Both the position numbers and the translations under genes were made by a program. This document shows positions 24,392 through 33,350 of a stretch of 64,000 nt of DNA, piece by piece. The stretch's first letter is position 1; each line of letters opens with the position of its first letter. The stretch spans positions 62,001 to 126,000 of the forward strand of contig NZ_JBAKHX010000001.1 in the NCBI RefSeq assembly GCF_036906915.1, read 5' to 3'. The notes under the pieces were generated by a model, which was not told where the DNA came from, did not search any database, and worked only from the letters and a program-made list of their open reading frames with translations. Source of the stretch: Phytohabitans sp036906915 (GTDB lineage Bacteria > Actinomycetota > Actinomycetes > Mycobacteriales > Micromonosporaceae).

Positions 24392-26662
24392 TCAACCCGT
24401 GGGCCTTGTCGCGCGGCGGCGGAGGAAGAGCAGGACGGCCGCCGCGGCCACCAGCGCGAGGCCGAGCCCGAGGAGTAGTACACCGATCAGCGTCACGGCG
24501 CCACCCGACTCGAGCGCCGCCGCTTCGCGGGAGACGCCCTGCGGTGCGGTGAGCACGACGTCGTTGCCGTCGCCGCCGCGGTACGTCAGCGTCATCGCAG
24601 CGCCACCCACGTGGACCATCGCGCCTTCGGCGAGGCCGTCGAACGCACCGTCGACCGGCTCCTCGCCCGTGTTGTCGACGACCGTGACCGCCTCGCGGGC
24701 GCCGGCCGGCGGGGTGAAAGCGCCCGCCAGGACGACCTTGCCGCGCACCCGCAGCTGCCCCGCCAGCACACCGCTCGCTGACTGGGCGTAATCGCCGTCG
24801 ACGGCCAGCGGCGTGCCGTCGTCGCAGCCAGCGGCGACCGTCGCCGCGCTGGTCAGCTGGCCGACGGTGCCGCAGCCGGCGAGCGTGGCACCGCGCTCGA
24901 CGCGCACCGGTGCCTTGACCACGGCCTTCGGATCGCCGAGCCGCAGCGTGCCGGCGCGGACCGTCCACACGCCGCCGGTCGCGCTCGCGCCGGTCAAGGT
25001 GAGCGTGCCGGTGCCGGCCTTGGTCACGCTCCCGCCGCCGGTGACCGCGCCGCCGTACGCGGTGGAGCGGGCCGAGCCGGCGGTCAGCGCCTTGCCGACG
25101 CGCACGGTGCTGCCGGCCACGCCCGCGAGATCCTGGACGGTCTGGGCGCCGGCGCGCGACAGGTCGAGGGTGGCACCGCTCCTGGTGAGCTCGACGCCCC
25201 GGCTCGCCGCGAGCGTGCCGGCGGCCAGCACGAGGGTGCCGCTGGCAACGGTGGTGGCGCCGGTGTACGTGGTCTGGCCGGTCAGCGTCGTGGTGGCGAC
25301 GCCCGCCTGGGTGAGCGATCCGCTGCCGCTGATCCGGGACAGTGAGACGGCGGTGCGGGTGTTCTGGACAACGAGGGCGCCGTCGTTGACGACCTTGTAC
25401 CGCGAAGAGATGAGCAGGCTTCCGTCACCGCCGGCCTTACCCGTGCCCAGCCGCAGCGACGCGCCCTTGCCGATCGTGGTGCTGCCGTCGTAGTTCTGCG
25501 GCGCCGCGAACGTCACCGCGTTGCCCTTCGTACCCGCGATGACCACATCGCCGCCGCCGGGCTCCTTCAGCGTGTCGTGGTAGCGGCCGCCGGAGATGGG
25601 CGCGCCGAGCGTCACCGGTCCGTTGTAGTCGAACGTCAACCGCCCGCGCACACCGCGGTGGGTGTGCAGGTTGATGTATACGGTCTTGCTGTTGCCGGGC
25701 AGGAAGAAGCGGTTGTGCGTGCCGTCGCCCCACTGCACGTTCGAGCCTTCGATGTTGACGCCACGCTTGTTGTCGTTGTGCGGCACGGTCTCGTAATTGA
25801 GTGAGGGGTCACTTAGCGACGGGTCACTGTCCGGCCCAGTGTCGGCCCAGCTGTAGACGCCGCTCATCACCACCAGCGCGCGCTTGGAGAGCGGGAAGTT
25901 GAAGTTGATGTCGTTGCCGTACTGGCGAGAGTAGAAGTCCTGGGTGATCACATGCCGGTGGCCGGTGGGCGAGCCAACGATGGCCGAGCCCTGGTTGACG
26001 ATCTTGCGGACGCTGGGCAGCCGCAGCGTGTAGTACGGCGAGCCAAGGTCGACGCCCGTGCCGTTGTAGATGACGCCCGCGAACGGCTGCGCACCCGCCA
26101 GCGTGAGGCCGTCCCAGGTGAACCTGCGCTGGATGACGAAGCCCGACCCGCTGAGGATGCCCAGGTTCACCTTGCGGTGGGCGGCGATGTCGAGGGTACC
26201 GTCGACCCGGATGTTGAGGCCGTTGAGCTGAAACCCTGGCGTGCTGTACGGGTAGTGGCCGATCACACCGGCCGCACCGGTCCCTGGTCCATATTGGAGC
26301 TTGGCGCCGCGCTTGACGACGACCGCTGGCGGGTCGGGGTCGCTGATCGTGGTGACCGCGTAGCTGTCCCCGCTCCGGCCAGTGACGACCCGCTGCCGCT
26401 GGCGCGCCTTGGGCAGCGTGAAGTCGCTGTCCTTGGTGAGCACGAGCCGGCCCGAGCCCGCGATCGTGAGGGTGCCCTCGCCACTGATCGCACCGGTGTA
26501 CGTGGTGGTGCCGGCGGGCAGCGTGACAACGGCGTCGCCGGTGAGCGTGACGTCGCGGTTCGCGCGGATGGCGCCGGTGACGTCGTTGGCGGCGCTCGCG
26601 GGCGCCGCCGGCGCCAGGGTCAGGACCACGACGCCCGCCGCCACCCACCGCGATACGTTCAA
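24392..26662 (-). CDS. surface beta-helix (PATR-like) protein with C-terminal membrane anchor
   Basis: A 756-residue exported protein. The TTG start is supported by GGAGG 6 nt upstream, and a signal peptide ends at APASA. Nearly the whole chain is short beta-strand repeats typical of right-handed beta-helices. Several blocks match passenger-associated transport repeats (GSGSLTQAGVATTTLTGQ, GGGSVTKAGTGTLTLTGA). The end has one membrane span (GAVTLIGVLLLGLGLALVAA) and a basic tail, with no LPXTG motif. Such folds in Gram-positives are adhesins or polysaccharide-active proteins; no catalytic site is evident. Confidence 0.8.
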   Translation of the reverse strand: MNVSRWVAAGVVVLTLAPAAPASAANDVTGAIRANRDVTLTGDAVVTLPAGTTTYTGAISGEGTLTIAGSGRLVLTKDSDFTLPKARQRQRVVTGRSGDSYAVTTISDPDPPAVVVKRGAKLQYGPGTGAAGVIGHYPYSTPGFQLNGLNIRVDGTLDIAAHRKVNLGILSGSGFVIQRRFTWDGLTLAGAQPFAGVIYNGTGVDLGSPYYTLRLPSVRKIVNQGSAIVGSPTGHRHVITQDFYSRQYGNDINFNFPLSKRALVVMSGVYSWADTGPDSDPSLSDPSLNYETVPHNDNKRGVNIEGSNVQWGDGTHNRFFLPGNSKTVYINLHTHRGVRGRLTFDYNGPVTLGAPISGGRYHDTLKEPGGGDVVIAGTKGNAVTFAAPQNYDGSTTIGKGASLRLGTGKAGGDGSLLISSRYKVVNDGALVVQNTRTAVSLSRISGSGSLTQAGVATTTLTGQTTYTGATTVASGTLVLAAGTLAASRGVELTRSGATLDLSRAGAQTVQDLAGVAGSTVRVGKALTAGSARSTAYGGAVTGGGSVTKAGTGTLTLTGASATGGVWTVRAGTLRLGDPKAVVKAPVRVERGATLAGCGTVGQLTSAATVAAGCDDGTPLAVDGDYAQSASGVLAGQLRVRGKVVLAGAFTPPAGAREAVTVVDNTGEEPVDGAFDGLAEGAMVHVGGAAMTLTYRGGDGNDVVLTAPQGVSREAAALESGGAVTLIGVLLLGLGLALVAAAAVLLFLRRRATRPTG

Positions 26663-26751
26663 CTCACCCCTCCAGCCCTAGCGAGATGCCGTACCGGAGG
26701 CCCCGTGGCAGGCATGGAAATAACGAAAACCTGGCCTGTACCGTCGGCGGC

Positions 26752-27300
26752 GTGACAGCACCCAAGATCACCGTCGCCAGCGTCACAGATCGTGACACCG
26801 TCGTCGACTCGCTGGTCGCCGCGTTCGTCAAGGACCCGGTCCTGCGGTACCTGTTCCCGGACGAAAACACCTACCCGCGGTACGCGGCCGCCTTCTTCTG
26901 GCACCTCTTCGACAAGCGGGTGCACAAGCAGTCCATCTGGACGATCGAGCGCGGCGCGTCCGTCGCGATCTGGCAGCCGCCGGGAGCATCGGAAGGCGGG
27001 AAGCCGCCGCTGCTTGAGGACGAGCAGGCCCGTGTCGACGCTTACGACGAGGCACTGCATGCCGCGCTGCCCACCACGCCGTTCTGGTACCTCGGCGTGC
27101 TCGGCACGCATCCCGACCACGCCGGCCGCGGCTGGGGCCGGATGGTCATGGCGGAAGGGCTGCGCCGCGCCGCGGCGGACGGGCTGCCCGCGATCCTGGA
27201 GACCAGCAACCCCGGCAACGTCGAGTTCTACCGCCGAGCCGGCTGGAACCTCATCAGCACCGTCGAGTCGCCGCTCCCCATCTGGATCATGCAGCAATAG
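26752..27300 (+). CDS. GNAT-family N-acetyltransferase
   Basis: A 182-residue acetyltransferase starting at GTG. The acetyl-CoA loop is HAGRGWGRMVMAEG. An N-terminal helix pair (DSLVAAFVKDPVLRYLFPDE) and the late ETSNPGNVEFYRRAGW segment fit the type that acts on small amines or toxins. The substrate is unknown. The gene is divergent from the beta-helix protein and is followed after 36 nt by a tiny membrane protein gene. Confidence 0.85.
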   Translation: MTAPKITVASVTDRDTVVDSLVAAFVKDPVLRYLFPDENTYPRYAAAFFWHLFDKRVHKQSIWTIERGASVAIWQPPGASEGGKPPLLEDEQARVDAYDEALHAALPTTPFWYLGVLGTHPDHAGRGWGRMVMAEGLRRAAADGLPAILETSNPGNVEFYRRAGWNLISTVESPLPIWIMQQ

Positions 27301-27336
27301 GGCTATCCTTGCGTTACAGCCGCCGCGGAGGTTGTC

Positions 27337-27495
27337 ATGCTCATACTCTTCATTGTGTTGATGGTCCTGTGGCTCATCTTGACGATCGTCGGGTTCGCCA
27401 TCGAAGGCCTGTTGTGGCTCGGCATCGTCGGGATCGTTCTCCTCGTTGGAACCGCCGCGATCGGGGCGGTTCGGCGTAGGGCGCTACACCGCTAG
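27337..27495 (+). CDS. small hydrophobic membrane protein (52 aa)
   Basis: A 52-residue peptide with GGAGG 5 nt before its ATG. Two hydrophobic helices (MLILFIVLMVLWLILTIVGF and GIVGIVLLVGTAAIG) flank a short Glu-containing turn, with a basic end RRRALHR. It matches in style the many short hydrophobic proteins of actinomycetes with no known role. A stem-loop follows 13 nt after its stop, so it is a complete small transcript end. It may be co-transcribed with the acetyltransferase. Confidence 0.7.
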   Translation: MLILFIVLMVLWLILTIVGFAIEGLLWLGIVGIVLLVGTAAIGAVRRRALHR

Positions 27496-27507
27496 ACCCT
27501 GTCCAGT

Positions 27508-27540
27508 CGATCATTGCCCGCCGCAGGCCGGCAATGATCG
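27508..27540. terminator. stem-loop terminator after small membrane protein gene
   Basis: CGATCATTGCC (27508-27518) and GGCAATGATCG (27530-27540) form an 11-bp stem with an 11-nt loop. Outer GTCC/GGAC words extend the symmetry to about 27501-27547. It follows the stop of the 52-residue gene by 12 nt. Confidence 0.65.
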
Positions 27541-28033
27541 GCAGGACAAGCGCCGAGCCGCAGCTCAACGCCGCTGGACTGGCCAGCGAGCACGTCGCCG
27601 GGGCGCACCCCGCTCCGGTGGAGCGCCGTGTCGGCGCGACCTCAGCACCCCCGACCCGAGGGCTGCGACGCAGCCGGCCGAGCAGGATGGCTGCCGCCTG
27701 AACGACGCTCGGGCGCCGCCGCGGCTGCGACATGAGCGCCCCCCGCCTGTCGCCACGTGGCTCGCCCCTCTCGCGGCCGGCCACCCCCTCCCGGAAGCGC
27801 GACCTCCGCGAACGATCGCGCAAGGCCGGGCCTCGGTCACGTATCCCCAGCGAACCACACCTGAGCGGGCTGCGGGATCAGCCGAATTCGGCAAGTTGAT
27901 CCGGTTGGCCCGCTTACATGCTTACGATGCGTAATGCTGCTATCACCACCGGTATGCGCGATCTATGCGGTTCGGGCAGGGTGCGGCTGGTGAGGCACAT
28001 GCGGTAGGTGCACCTTACGGGAGGGGTTGTTCT
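27541..28033. other. non-coding stretch before the LPXTG surface protein
   Basis: About 490 bases without a convincing gene. Open frames here have no ribosome site and read as Arg/Pro-rich noise. Near the right end, TTACG-ATG-CGTAA (27922-27934) is a small AT-rich palindrome about 100 nt before the next start and could be an operator. The final 20 nt carry the strong GGAGGGG ribosome site of the next gene. Confidence 0.5.
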
Positions 28034-29626
28034 GTGCCTGTTATAGCCACTCATCACGTTCGAGGTGTGCTCCCCTCGGTGCTGGCAGGCCTCGCGGCCG
28101 CCGCGGTGGCGGCCGCGTTGCTCGTCTTCAACCCGGCCGGCGCCCGCGCCGCGCCAGCGCCGGTCGGTCTGGGCACAGCCGCGAACTTCTCCGTATTGGC
28201 CGGCTCCACCGTCACCAACACCGGCGCCACCTTCATGTCCCAGAGCCTCGGCGTTCATCCCGGGAACACGGCGGAGGGCTTTCCGCCGGGACTGGTCGGC
28301 GGCGCGATCCATCTCGCTGACGCGGTTGCCTTACAGGCCAAAAGCGACCTGACCACCGCCTACAACGACGCCGCCGGGCGGACCCCGTTCACCATCCTTC
28401 CCGCCGAGCTCGGCGGCAATACCGTCATTCCTGGCGTCTACCGGATTTCGGCCGCGCAGCTGACCGGGCAGTTGACGCTCGACGCCCAGGGCGACCCGCA
28501 GGCCGTGTTCATCTTCCAGATGGACTCCACGCTGATCACCGCGTCGAACAGCAGCGTCATCCTCGTCAACGGCGCCTCGCCGTGCAACGTGTACTGGAAG
28601 GTCGGTAGCTCGGCCACGCTCGGCACCGGCACCATCTTCGTCGGCAACATCCTGGCGCAGGCGTCGATCACAATGAACACGGGTGCGACCCTGCAGGGCC
28701 GCGCGTTGGCGCAAACCGCCGCCGTCACCCTCGACACCAACACCATCACCTCATCCGTGTGCGTCACACCGACACCAACGGCCAGCCCGACGGATTCGCC
28801 CACGGCGAGCCCAACGGCCAGTCCAACGGCCAGCCCGACGGCCAGCCCGACGGCCAGCCCGACGGCCAGTCCAACGGTCTCGCCCACGGCCAGCCCAACG
28901 GTTTCACCCACCGTGAGTCCCACGGCCAGCCCAACGGTTTCACCCACCGTGAGTCCCACGGCCAGCCCAACGGTCTCGCCCACGGTAAGTCCCACGGCCA
29001 GCCCGACCGTTTCACCCACGGCCAGCCCAACGGTCTCGCCCACAGTGAGCCCCACGGCCAGCCCGACCGTCTCGCCCACAGTGAGCCCCACGGCCAGCCC
29101 GACCGTCTCGCCCACAATGAGCCCCACGGCCAGCCCGACCGTCTCGCCCACAATGAGCCCCACGGCCAGCCCGACCGTCTGGCCCACAATGAAACCGACC
29201 GTCTGGCCCACAGTGAAACCGACCGTCTGGCCCACGGTGAAACCGACCGCCAGCCCGACCGTCTCACCCACCGTGAAACCGACCGCCAGCCCGACCGTCT
29301 CACCCACCGTGAAACCGACCGCCAGCCCGACCGTCTCACCCACCGTGAAACCGACCGCCAGCCCGACCGTCTCACCCACCGTGAAACCGACCGCCAGCCC
29401 AACGGTCTCGCCCACGGCCAGTCCAACCGTGATCCCGACGGTCGCGCCTACCGACACCCCGCCGGGAGGACCGACTGTTCGTCCGCCGGGCGGGCCGGAC
29501 CGGCCCGGAGGCCTGCCGACAACCGGCAGCGGCCTGGTCCCGATCCTGATGGGCACAGGAATAGGCTTGATCGTCCTGGGTGCGATCATCCTCATCCTGT
29601 ACCGCCGCCGCCTTCGCGAATCCTGA
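28034..29626 (+). CDS. LPXTG-anchored DUF3494 (ice-binding-like) protein with SPTV repeat stalk
   Basis: A 530-residue cell-wall protein. GTG start with GGAGGGG 7 nt upstream; signal peptide ending near ARAAPA. Residues about 40-245 are a DUF3494 beta-solenoid domain (LGTAANFSVLAGSTVTNTG, GNTVIPGVYRIS, VFIFQMDSTL, CNVYWKVGSSATLGTGT), the fold of ice-binding proteins, but in soil bacteria usually an adhesin-like surface domain. A 220-residue stalk of SPTA/SPTV/KPTV repeats follows, then LPTTG at 494-498, a membrane span and a RRRLRES tail, the classic sortase signal. No sortase gene is visible here. Confidence 0.88.
   Translation: MPVIATHHVRGVLPSVLAGLAAAAVAAALLVFNPAGARAAPAPVGLGTAANFSVLAGSTVTNTGATFMSQSLGVHPGNTAEGFPPGLVGGAIHLADAVALQAKSDLTTAYNDAAGRTPFTILPAELGGNTVIPGVYRISAAQLTGQLTLDAQGDPQAVFIFQMDSTLITASNSSVILVNGASPCNVYWKVGSSATLGTGTIFVGNILAQASITMNTGATLQGRALAQTAAVTLDTNTITSSVCVTPTPTASPTDSPTASPTASPTASPTASPTASPTASPTVSPTASPTVSPTVSPTASPTVSPTVSPTASPTVSPTVSPTASPTVSPTASPTVSPTVSPTASPTVSPTVSPTASPTVSPTMSPTASPTVSPTMSPTASPTVWPTMKPTVWPTVKPTVWPTVKPTASPTVSPTVKPTASPTVSPTVKPTASPTVSPTVKPTASPTVSPTVKPTASPTVSPTASPTVIPTVAPTDTPPGGPTVRPPGGPDRPGGLPTTGSGLVPILMGTGIGLIVLGAIILILYRRRLRES
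28766..29440 (+). repeat. tandem coding repeats of the SPTV/KPTV stalk
   Basis: About 670 bases of short tandem units of 12 and 18 nt encoding Ser-Pro-Thr-Val/Ala, with later variants Trp-Pro-Thr-Met/Val and Lys-Pro-Thr-Val/Ala. Units group into higher-order blocks; for instance an 18-codon-type KPTASPTVSPTV block is repeated at least four times between about 29240 and 29400. The unit lengths are multiples of three, so copy-number change keeps the frame. The same repeats leave two other frames open, which explains spurious long overlapping frames in this stretch. Confidence 0.85.
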
Positions 29627-29631
29627 TCAAC

Positions 29632-29660
29632 GGCCCGGCCGGCGACATGCCGGCCGGGCC
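29632..29660 (+). terminator. strong stem-loop after LPXTG gene
   Basis: GGCCCGGCCGGC (29632-29643), loop GACAT, GCCGGCCGGGCC (29649-29660): a perfect 12-bp stem starting 6 nt after the stop codon. There is no T-tract. Confidence 0.78.
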
Positions 29661-29804
29661 CTCAAGATCCGCTCCAGGTAGGCGCAACGACTCCGCTGGG
29701 CCTATCTGGGGTACCACGGCTGTCTGCCCCGCCGCGGAACCGCCCAAGGGACGGCTGCGCGCCGCGAGAGGGACAGCGGACCTGTCGAGGACGAGGACAC
29801 ACAC

Positions 29805-29846
29805 GCGCCGGGCGGCGCCGCCTTCAGCGGTCGCGCCGCCCGGCGC
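29805..29846 (-). terminator. 14-bp stem-loop, likely terminator of the SARP gene
   Basis: Arms at 29805-29818 and 29833-29846 are perfect 14-nt GC complements with a 14-nt loop. It lies about 90 nt beyond the stop of the minus-strand SARP gene. The remaining sequence between the two stem-loops in this 300-base gap holds no gene I can support. Confidence 0.5.
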
Positions 29847-29934
29847 GCCCATCTGTTCACGCGGCCCGATCGCCGCGCCGGTTCAAGCGCAGCAGCCGGG
29901 TCGGGGAACGGGACGCGCGTGCTTGACGAGCCCG

Positions 29935-31815
29935 TCAGGGCGTCAGGGCGGCGAGGTGGCGGGCCACCGGGCCGAGGGTGAGCATGCCGCTGCCGGCGCC
30001 CGCCAGCTCGGCCGCGGCGGGTGCCAGCGCGGCGCGGGCGCGGGCGGCCAGCTTCCGGTCGCCGAGCGCGAGGGCGGCGCGGCCGGTCAGGCACCACAGG
30101 GCCTCGAAGAGCAGGTCGTGCGGCGGTTCGGGGATGCGGCGCAGAGCGGCGGCGGCCTTCGATGGGTGGTCGCGCGTCAGCAGTACCCAGGGAAGAGCCC
30201 ACGGCGCGTAAGGGCCCCACTCGGCGTCCGGATCGGCGGCGGCCGGCTCGTCCCGGTCCACGCGCAGGCACAGCAGCGCGAGCGGCAGCAGGCCGCGCTC
30301 GACGCCCGGCATGCCTGCGCCGTCGAGCGTGGCCGCCGCGTCGCGGTAGGCCGCCTCGGCGGCCGGCAGCGGCGCGCCGGTCGCGGCCAGCCGCAGCGCG
30401 CGGTACCAGGTCGTGAAGACGCCGGCCAGCGGGCGCTCGTGCCGCGCGGCGAGCTCGTCGGCGGCGTCGGCGTGCCCGTCGGCGCCCGCGAAGTCGGCGA
30501 GTGCGCTACGCGCCTGGAGGCGGACGAGGTGGCCGAGGATCTCGCACGTCGGCAGTCCATGCTTTGTGGACAGTGCGATGAGCTCGCTGCCGATCGCGTC
30601 GCGGGTGGGTGCGAGGCCGGCCCGGTGGCACGACTGCATGAAGAGCCCGTTGAGCGCGAACGCGACCAGCGCCGGGTCGCCGAGCCGGCGCGCGATCCGT
30701 TCGGCTTCGCGGGCCGCCTCGGGGCCGCGCGGCGCGCGGGTGCCCCGGGACTCCAGCGCGATCGTGGCGAGTAGCCGCGCGCGTGCGGCGTCGTGAACGC
30801 CGGCGGCGAGCGCCCGCTCGGCGGCCGCCACGACCCGTGCCGCCTGCTCGGGGTCGTCGGCGCGGGTCCAGATCGCCGGCACGTCGTACCCGCCGATCAC
30901 CCGCGCGGTCAGCTCCGGGTCGCCGGAGCGCTCGGCCGCCGCGATGGTCGCGTAGCGCTGCTCGCGCGCCGCCACCAGCCCTCCGCCGCCGGCCACCGCG
31001 AGGCCGCGCAGCAGGTCGACGGTCGTCTCCAGCCGGTCCGCGGGCGCCACCGCCCGCTCGTACGCCGCCGCGGCCTCCGCCCACACCCGGTCGGCCGCGC
31101 CGGCGTCGGCCTGGCGCAGGATGTCGGTCTCCAGCCGGCGCAGCCCTGGGCCCGGATCGACGCCCAGGTGGTCGCGGAGCAGCCCGCGCGCGCGGCGTAA
31201 CACCGCCAGCGCGTCGCCCTGGCGGTCGGTCAGATACAGGGCCAGGGCCAGCAGCCGCCAGGCCTCCTCGCGCCACGGATGCTCGGTCGCGTGCGCATCC
31301 AGATCGGGTACCGCGTCCGCGGCCCGACCGAGCGACAGCAGCGTGTCGGCGCGCCGCTCGACCGCGCCCAGCCTCAGCTCCTCCAGCCGTACACGCTCCG
31401 CCCGTGCCCACGGCTCATCGGCGACGTCTGCGTACGCGGGCCCACGCCACCAGCCGAGCGCCTCGTCGAGCCGGTCGAGCGGCGGCGTGCCGCTGACCGC
31501 CCGCTCAAACCGCTCGGCGTCCGTCCGGCCTCTGATCGCGTATCCGGGCCCTTCCGTGACCAGCACGGTGGGGGGCATGCGGGGTGGCCGGTCGGGCTCC
31601 AGCGCCCGCCGCAGGGCCGCCACGAACGTGCGCAGCGCGCTCACAGCGCCCGGCGGCGGCTCGTCCCACAGGTCGTCGACGAGGCGGCTGACCGGCACGA
31701 CCCGGCCGCGCGCGACGAGCAGGCGCGCCAGGACTGCCCGGTGCCGCGGCCCCTTGAGGTCGATCGGCGCCCCACGCTCGTCCCAGGCGACGACCGGCCC
31801 CAACACCCCGAACAC
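29935..31815 (-). CDS. SARP/BTAD-family transcriptional regulator with TPR-like C-terminus
   Basis: A 626-residue regulator of the AfsR/SARP type. Residues 1-90 form an OmpR-like winged helix (LLVARGRVVPVSRLVDDLWD, then ALRTFVAALRRALEP and VLVTEGPGYAIR). Residues about 95-245 are the bacterial transcriptional activation domain (HPWREEAWRLLALALYLTDR, QGDALAVLRRAR). The rest is Ala-rich helical repeats without a Walker A motif, so this is a mid-size SARP without the NB-ARC ATPase. The GTG start is divergent from an alpha/beta hydrolase gene, the nearest likely target. SARPs often activate secondary-metabolite genes; no such cluster is visible here. Confidence 0.87.
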   Translation of the reverse strand: MFGVLGPVVAWDERGAPIDLKGPRHRAVLARLLVARGRVVPVSRLVDDLWDEPPPGAVSALRTFVAALRRALEPDRPPRMPPTVLVTEGPGYAIRGRTDAERFERAVSGTPPLDRLDEALGWWRGPAYADVADEPWARAERVRLEELRLGAVERRADTLLSLGRAADAVPDLDAHATEHPWREEAWRLLALALYLTDRQGDALAVLRRARGLLRDHLGVDPGPGLRRLETDILRQADAGAADRVWAEAAAAYERAVAPADRLETTVDLLRGLAVAGGGGLVAAREQRYATIAAAERSGDPELTARVIGGYDVPAIWTRADDPEQAARVVAAAERALAAGVHDAARARLLATIALESRGTRAPRGPEAAREAERIARRLGDPALVAFALNGLFMQSCHRAGLAPTRDAIGSELIALSTKHGLPTCEILGHLVRLQARSALADFAGADGHADAADELAARHERPLAGVFTTWYRALRLAATGAPLPAAEAAYRDAAATLDGAGMPGVERGLLPLALLCLRVDRDEPAAADPDAEWGPYAPWALPWVLLTRDHPSKAAAALRRIPEPPHDLLFEALWCLTGRAALALGDRKLAARARAALAPAAAELAGAGSGMLTLGPVARHLAALTP

Positions 31816-31871
31816 CCGATCAAGGTAGCGCGCTCATTGGTTGCTCATCCGCGGACGGCAGCCTTCGTCGC

Positions 31872-32735
31872 ATGAACATCCCCGGATTCGAGTACGAGCG
31901 CGTGGCCGTGGACACGGGCGTGGCGCTGAACGTCGCCGTCAGCGGCGCGGGCAGGCCGGTCGTGCTGCTGCACGGCTTCCCGCAGACCCACCTCATGTGG
32001 CGGCACGTCGCCGCCGACCTGGCCGCCGACCACACCGTGATCTGCGCCGACCTGCGCGGTTACGGCGCCAGCGACAAGCCGGTCGAGGGGCCGTACGACA
32101 AGCGGACGATGGCCGCCGACATCGTCGGTATGGCCCGGGCGCTCGGCCACGAGCGGTTCGCTCTCGCGGGCCACGATCGGGGCGCGCTCGTCGCGATCCG
32201 TGCCGGCCTCGACCACCCGGACGCCGTGACCCACCTGGCCGCGCTGGACGTGCTGCCCACTCTCGACATGTGGGACGTGCTGCGCGGCGCGAGCGCGGCG
32301 GTCGCCTTCCACCTGTATCTGATGGCCCAGCCGCCGGGCCTCCCCGAGCGGATGATCGCCGCCAGCGCGGACGACTTCTTCGGGCACTTCCTCGACGCCT
32401 GGACCCGCGACCCGGCCGCGATCCCGGCGAACGTGCGAGCCGAGTACCTGCGGGCGTCCCGCGAAGCCGTACCGTCCATTGTGGCCGACTACCGCGCCTC
32501 CGCCGGGATCGACGCCGCACACGACCGCGCGGACCGCGAGGCCGGGCGCACGCTCGCGATGCCGGTGACGGTCGTCCAGCAGGACTGGGGTGCGGCGCTC
32601 GGGTACGACGCGGCCGCCGTGTGGCGCGCCTGGGCGCCGGACCTCGACCACATCATCACGTCGGCGGGGCACTTCATGGCCGAAGAGGCGCCCGCGGAGG
32701 TGGTCAAGGCGCTGCGCACCCTGCTGGCCCGGTAG
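31872..32735 (+). CDS. alpha/beta hydrolase, haloacetate dehalogenase-like
   Basis: A 287-residue alpha/beta-hydrolase. The oxyanion loop is VVLLHGFPQTHLMW. The nucleophile elbow GHDRGA carries an Asp (not Ser), as in haloacetate dehalogenases and epoxide hydrolases. The late DHIITSAGHFMAEE supplies the catalytic His. Cytoplasmic, no signal. It is 56 nt from the divergent SARP regulator and may be under its control. The substrate could be a fluoro/chloroacetate or an epoxide and cannot be chosen from sequence. Confidence 0.86.
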   Translation: MNIPGFEYERVAVDTGVALNVAVSGAGRPVVLLHGFPQTHLMWRHVAADLAADHTVICADLRGYGASDKPVEGPYDKRTMAADIVGMARALGHERFALAGHDRGALVAIRAGLDHPDAVTHLAALDVLPTLDMWDVLRGASAAVAFHLYLMAQPPGLPERMIAASADDFFGHFLDAWTRDPAAIPANVRAEYLRASREAVPSIVADYRASAGIDAAHDRADREAGRTLAMPVTVVQQDWGAALGYDAAAVWRAWAPDLDHIITSAGHFMAEEAPAEVVKALRTLLAR

Positions 32736-32930
32736 TGCGCCGAGCCGCCGTCCGGGCGGCCGCGTTACTCGGGCGGTAGCGCGCCGTCGACGGCCTCGGC
32801 GCCGGGCTTCACGACCGCCGTGCCCAGCGAAGCCTCTGGGCAGATGCGACCCACGACACCGTCACGCGGCAGATGATGCGAGCTGCCCACCAGGTTTCCC
32901 ATCGCAGGTGCGAGAAGCTACGCTCGGGCT

Positions 32931-33350
32931 GTGACGCTGTTTCGGATCGGGGAGGCCGCCGAGCTGCTCGGGGTCAGCGCCGACACGGTGCGCCGCTGGG
33001 TCGACGCCGGCCGGCTCACCGCGACGCGCGACGAGCTCGGCCACCGGGTGATCGACGGCGTCGACCTCGCCGGGTTCGTCCGCTCGCAGGGCGCCGAGCC
33101 GGAAGACCGGTCGGACGCCTCGTCGGCACGCAACAGGTTGCGGGGCATCGTGACCGCGGTCGTGAAAGACACGGTGATGGCGCAGGTCGACATCCAGGCC
33201 GGCCCGTTCCGGCTGGTGTCCCTGATGAGCCGGGAGGCGGTCGACGAGCTCGACCTCCAGGTCGGGTCGGTGGCCGTAGCGGTGATCAAGTCGACGACGG
33301 TGGTGGTGGAGCGGTCGGCGGCCCCCCATCGCGTGAGGGGCGCATCGTGA
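32931..33350 (+). CDS. HTH plus TOBE molybdate-binding regulator
   Basis: A 139-residue protein. The N-terminal 50 residues are a MerR/excisionase-type helix-turn-helix (RIGEAAELLGVSADTVRRWV). Residues about 68-130 are a TOBE/Mop molybdate-binding domain (ARNRLRGIVTAVVKDTVMAQ, SVAVAVIKSTTVVVE). It is the first gene of the modABC operon and overlaps modA by 4 nt (GTGA). By analogy to ModE it probably senses molybdate and adjusts the operon, using a different DNA-binding fold. Confidence 0.88.
   Translation: MTLFRIGEAAELLGVSADTVRRWVDAGRLTATRDELGHRVIDGVDLAGFVRSQGAEPEDRSDASSARNRLRGIVTAVVKDTVMAQVDIQAGPFRLVSLMSREAVDELDLQVGSVAVAVIKSTTVVVERSAAPHRVRGAS

Noticed and set aside
27374..27823. Minus-strand frame opposite the small membrane protein
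   Set aside because: Arg/Pro-rich, runs through the stem-loop at 27508-27540, and has no start signal.
28759..30774. Long plus-strand frame through the SPTV repeats and beyond, Gln/Pro/Asn-rich
   Set aside because: It is the alternative frame of the repeat stalk followed by Arg-rich sequence antisense to the SARP gene; no ribosome site and no domain.
32765..32902. 45-codon minus-strand frame starting MGNLVGSSHHLPRDG
   Set aside because: No good ribosome site and no recognisable family; it may be a gene remnant, but support is too thin to list.
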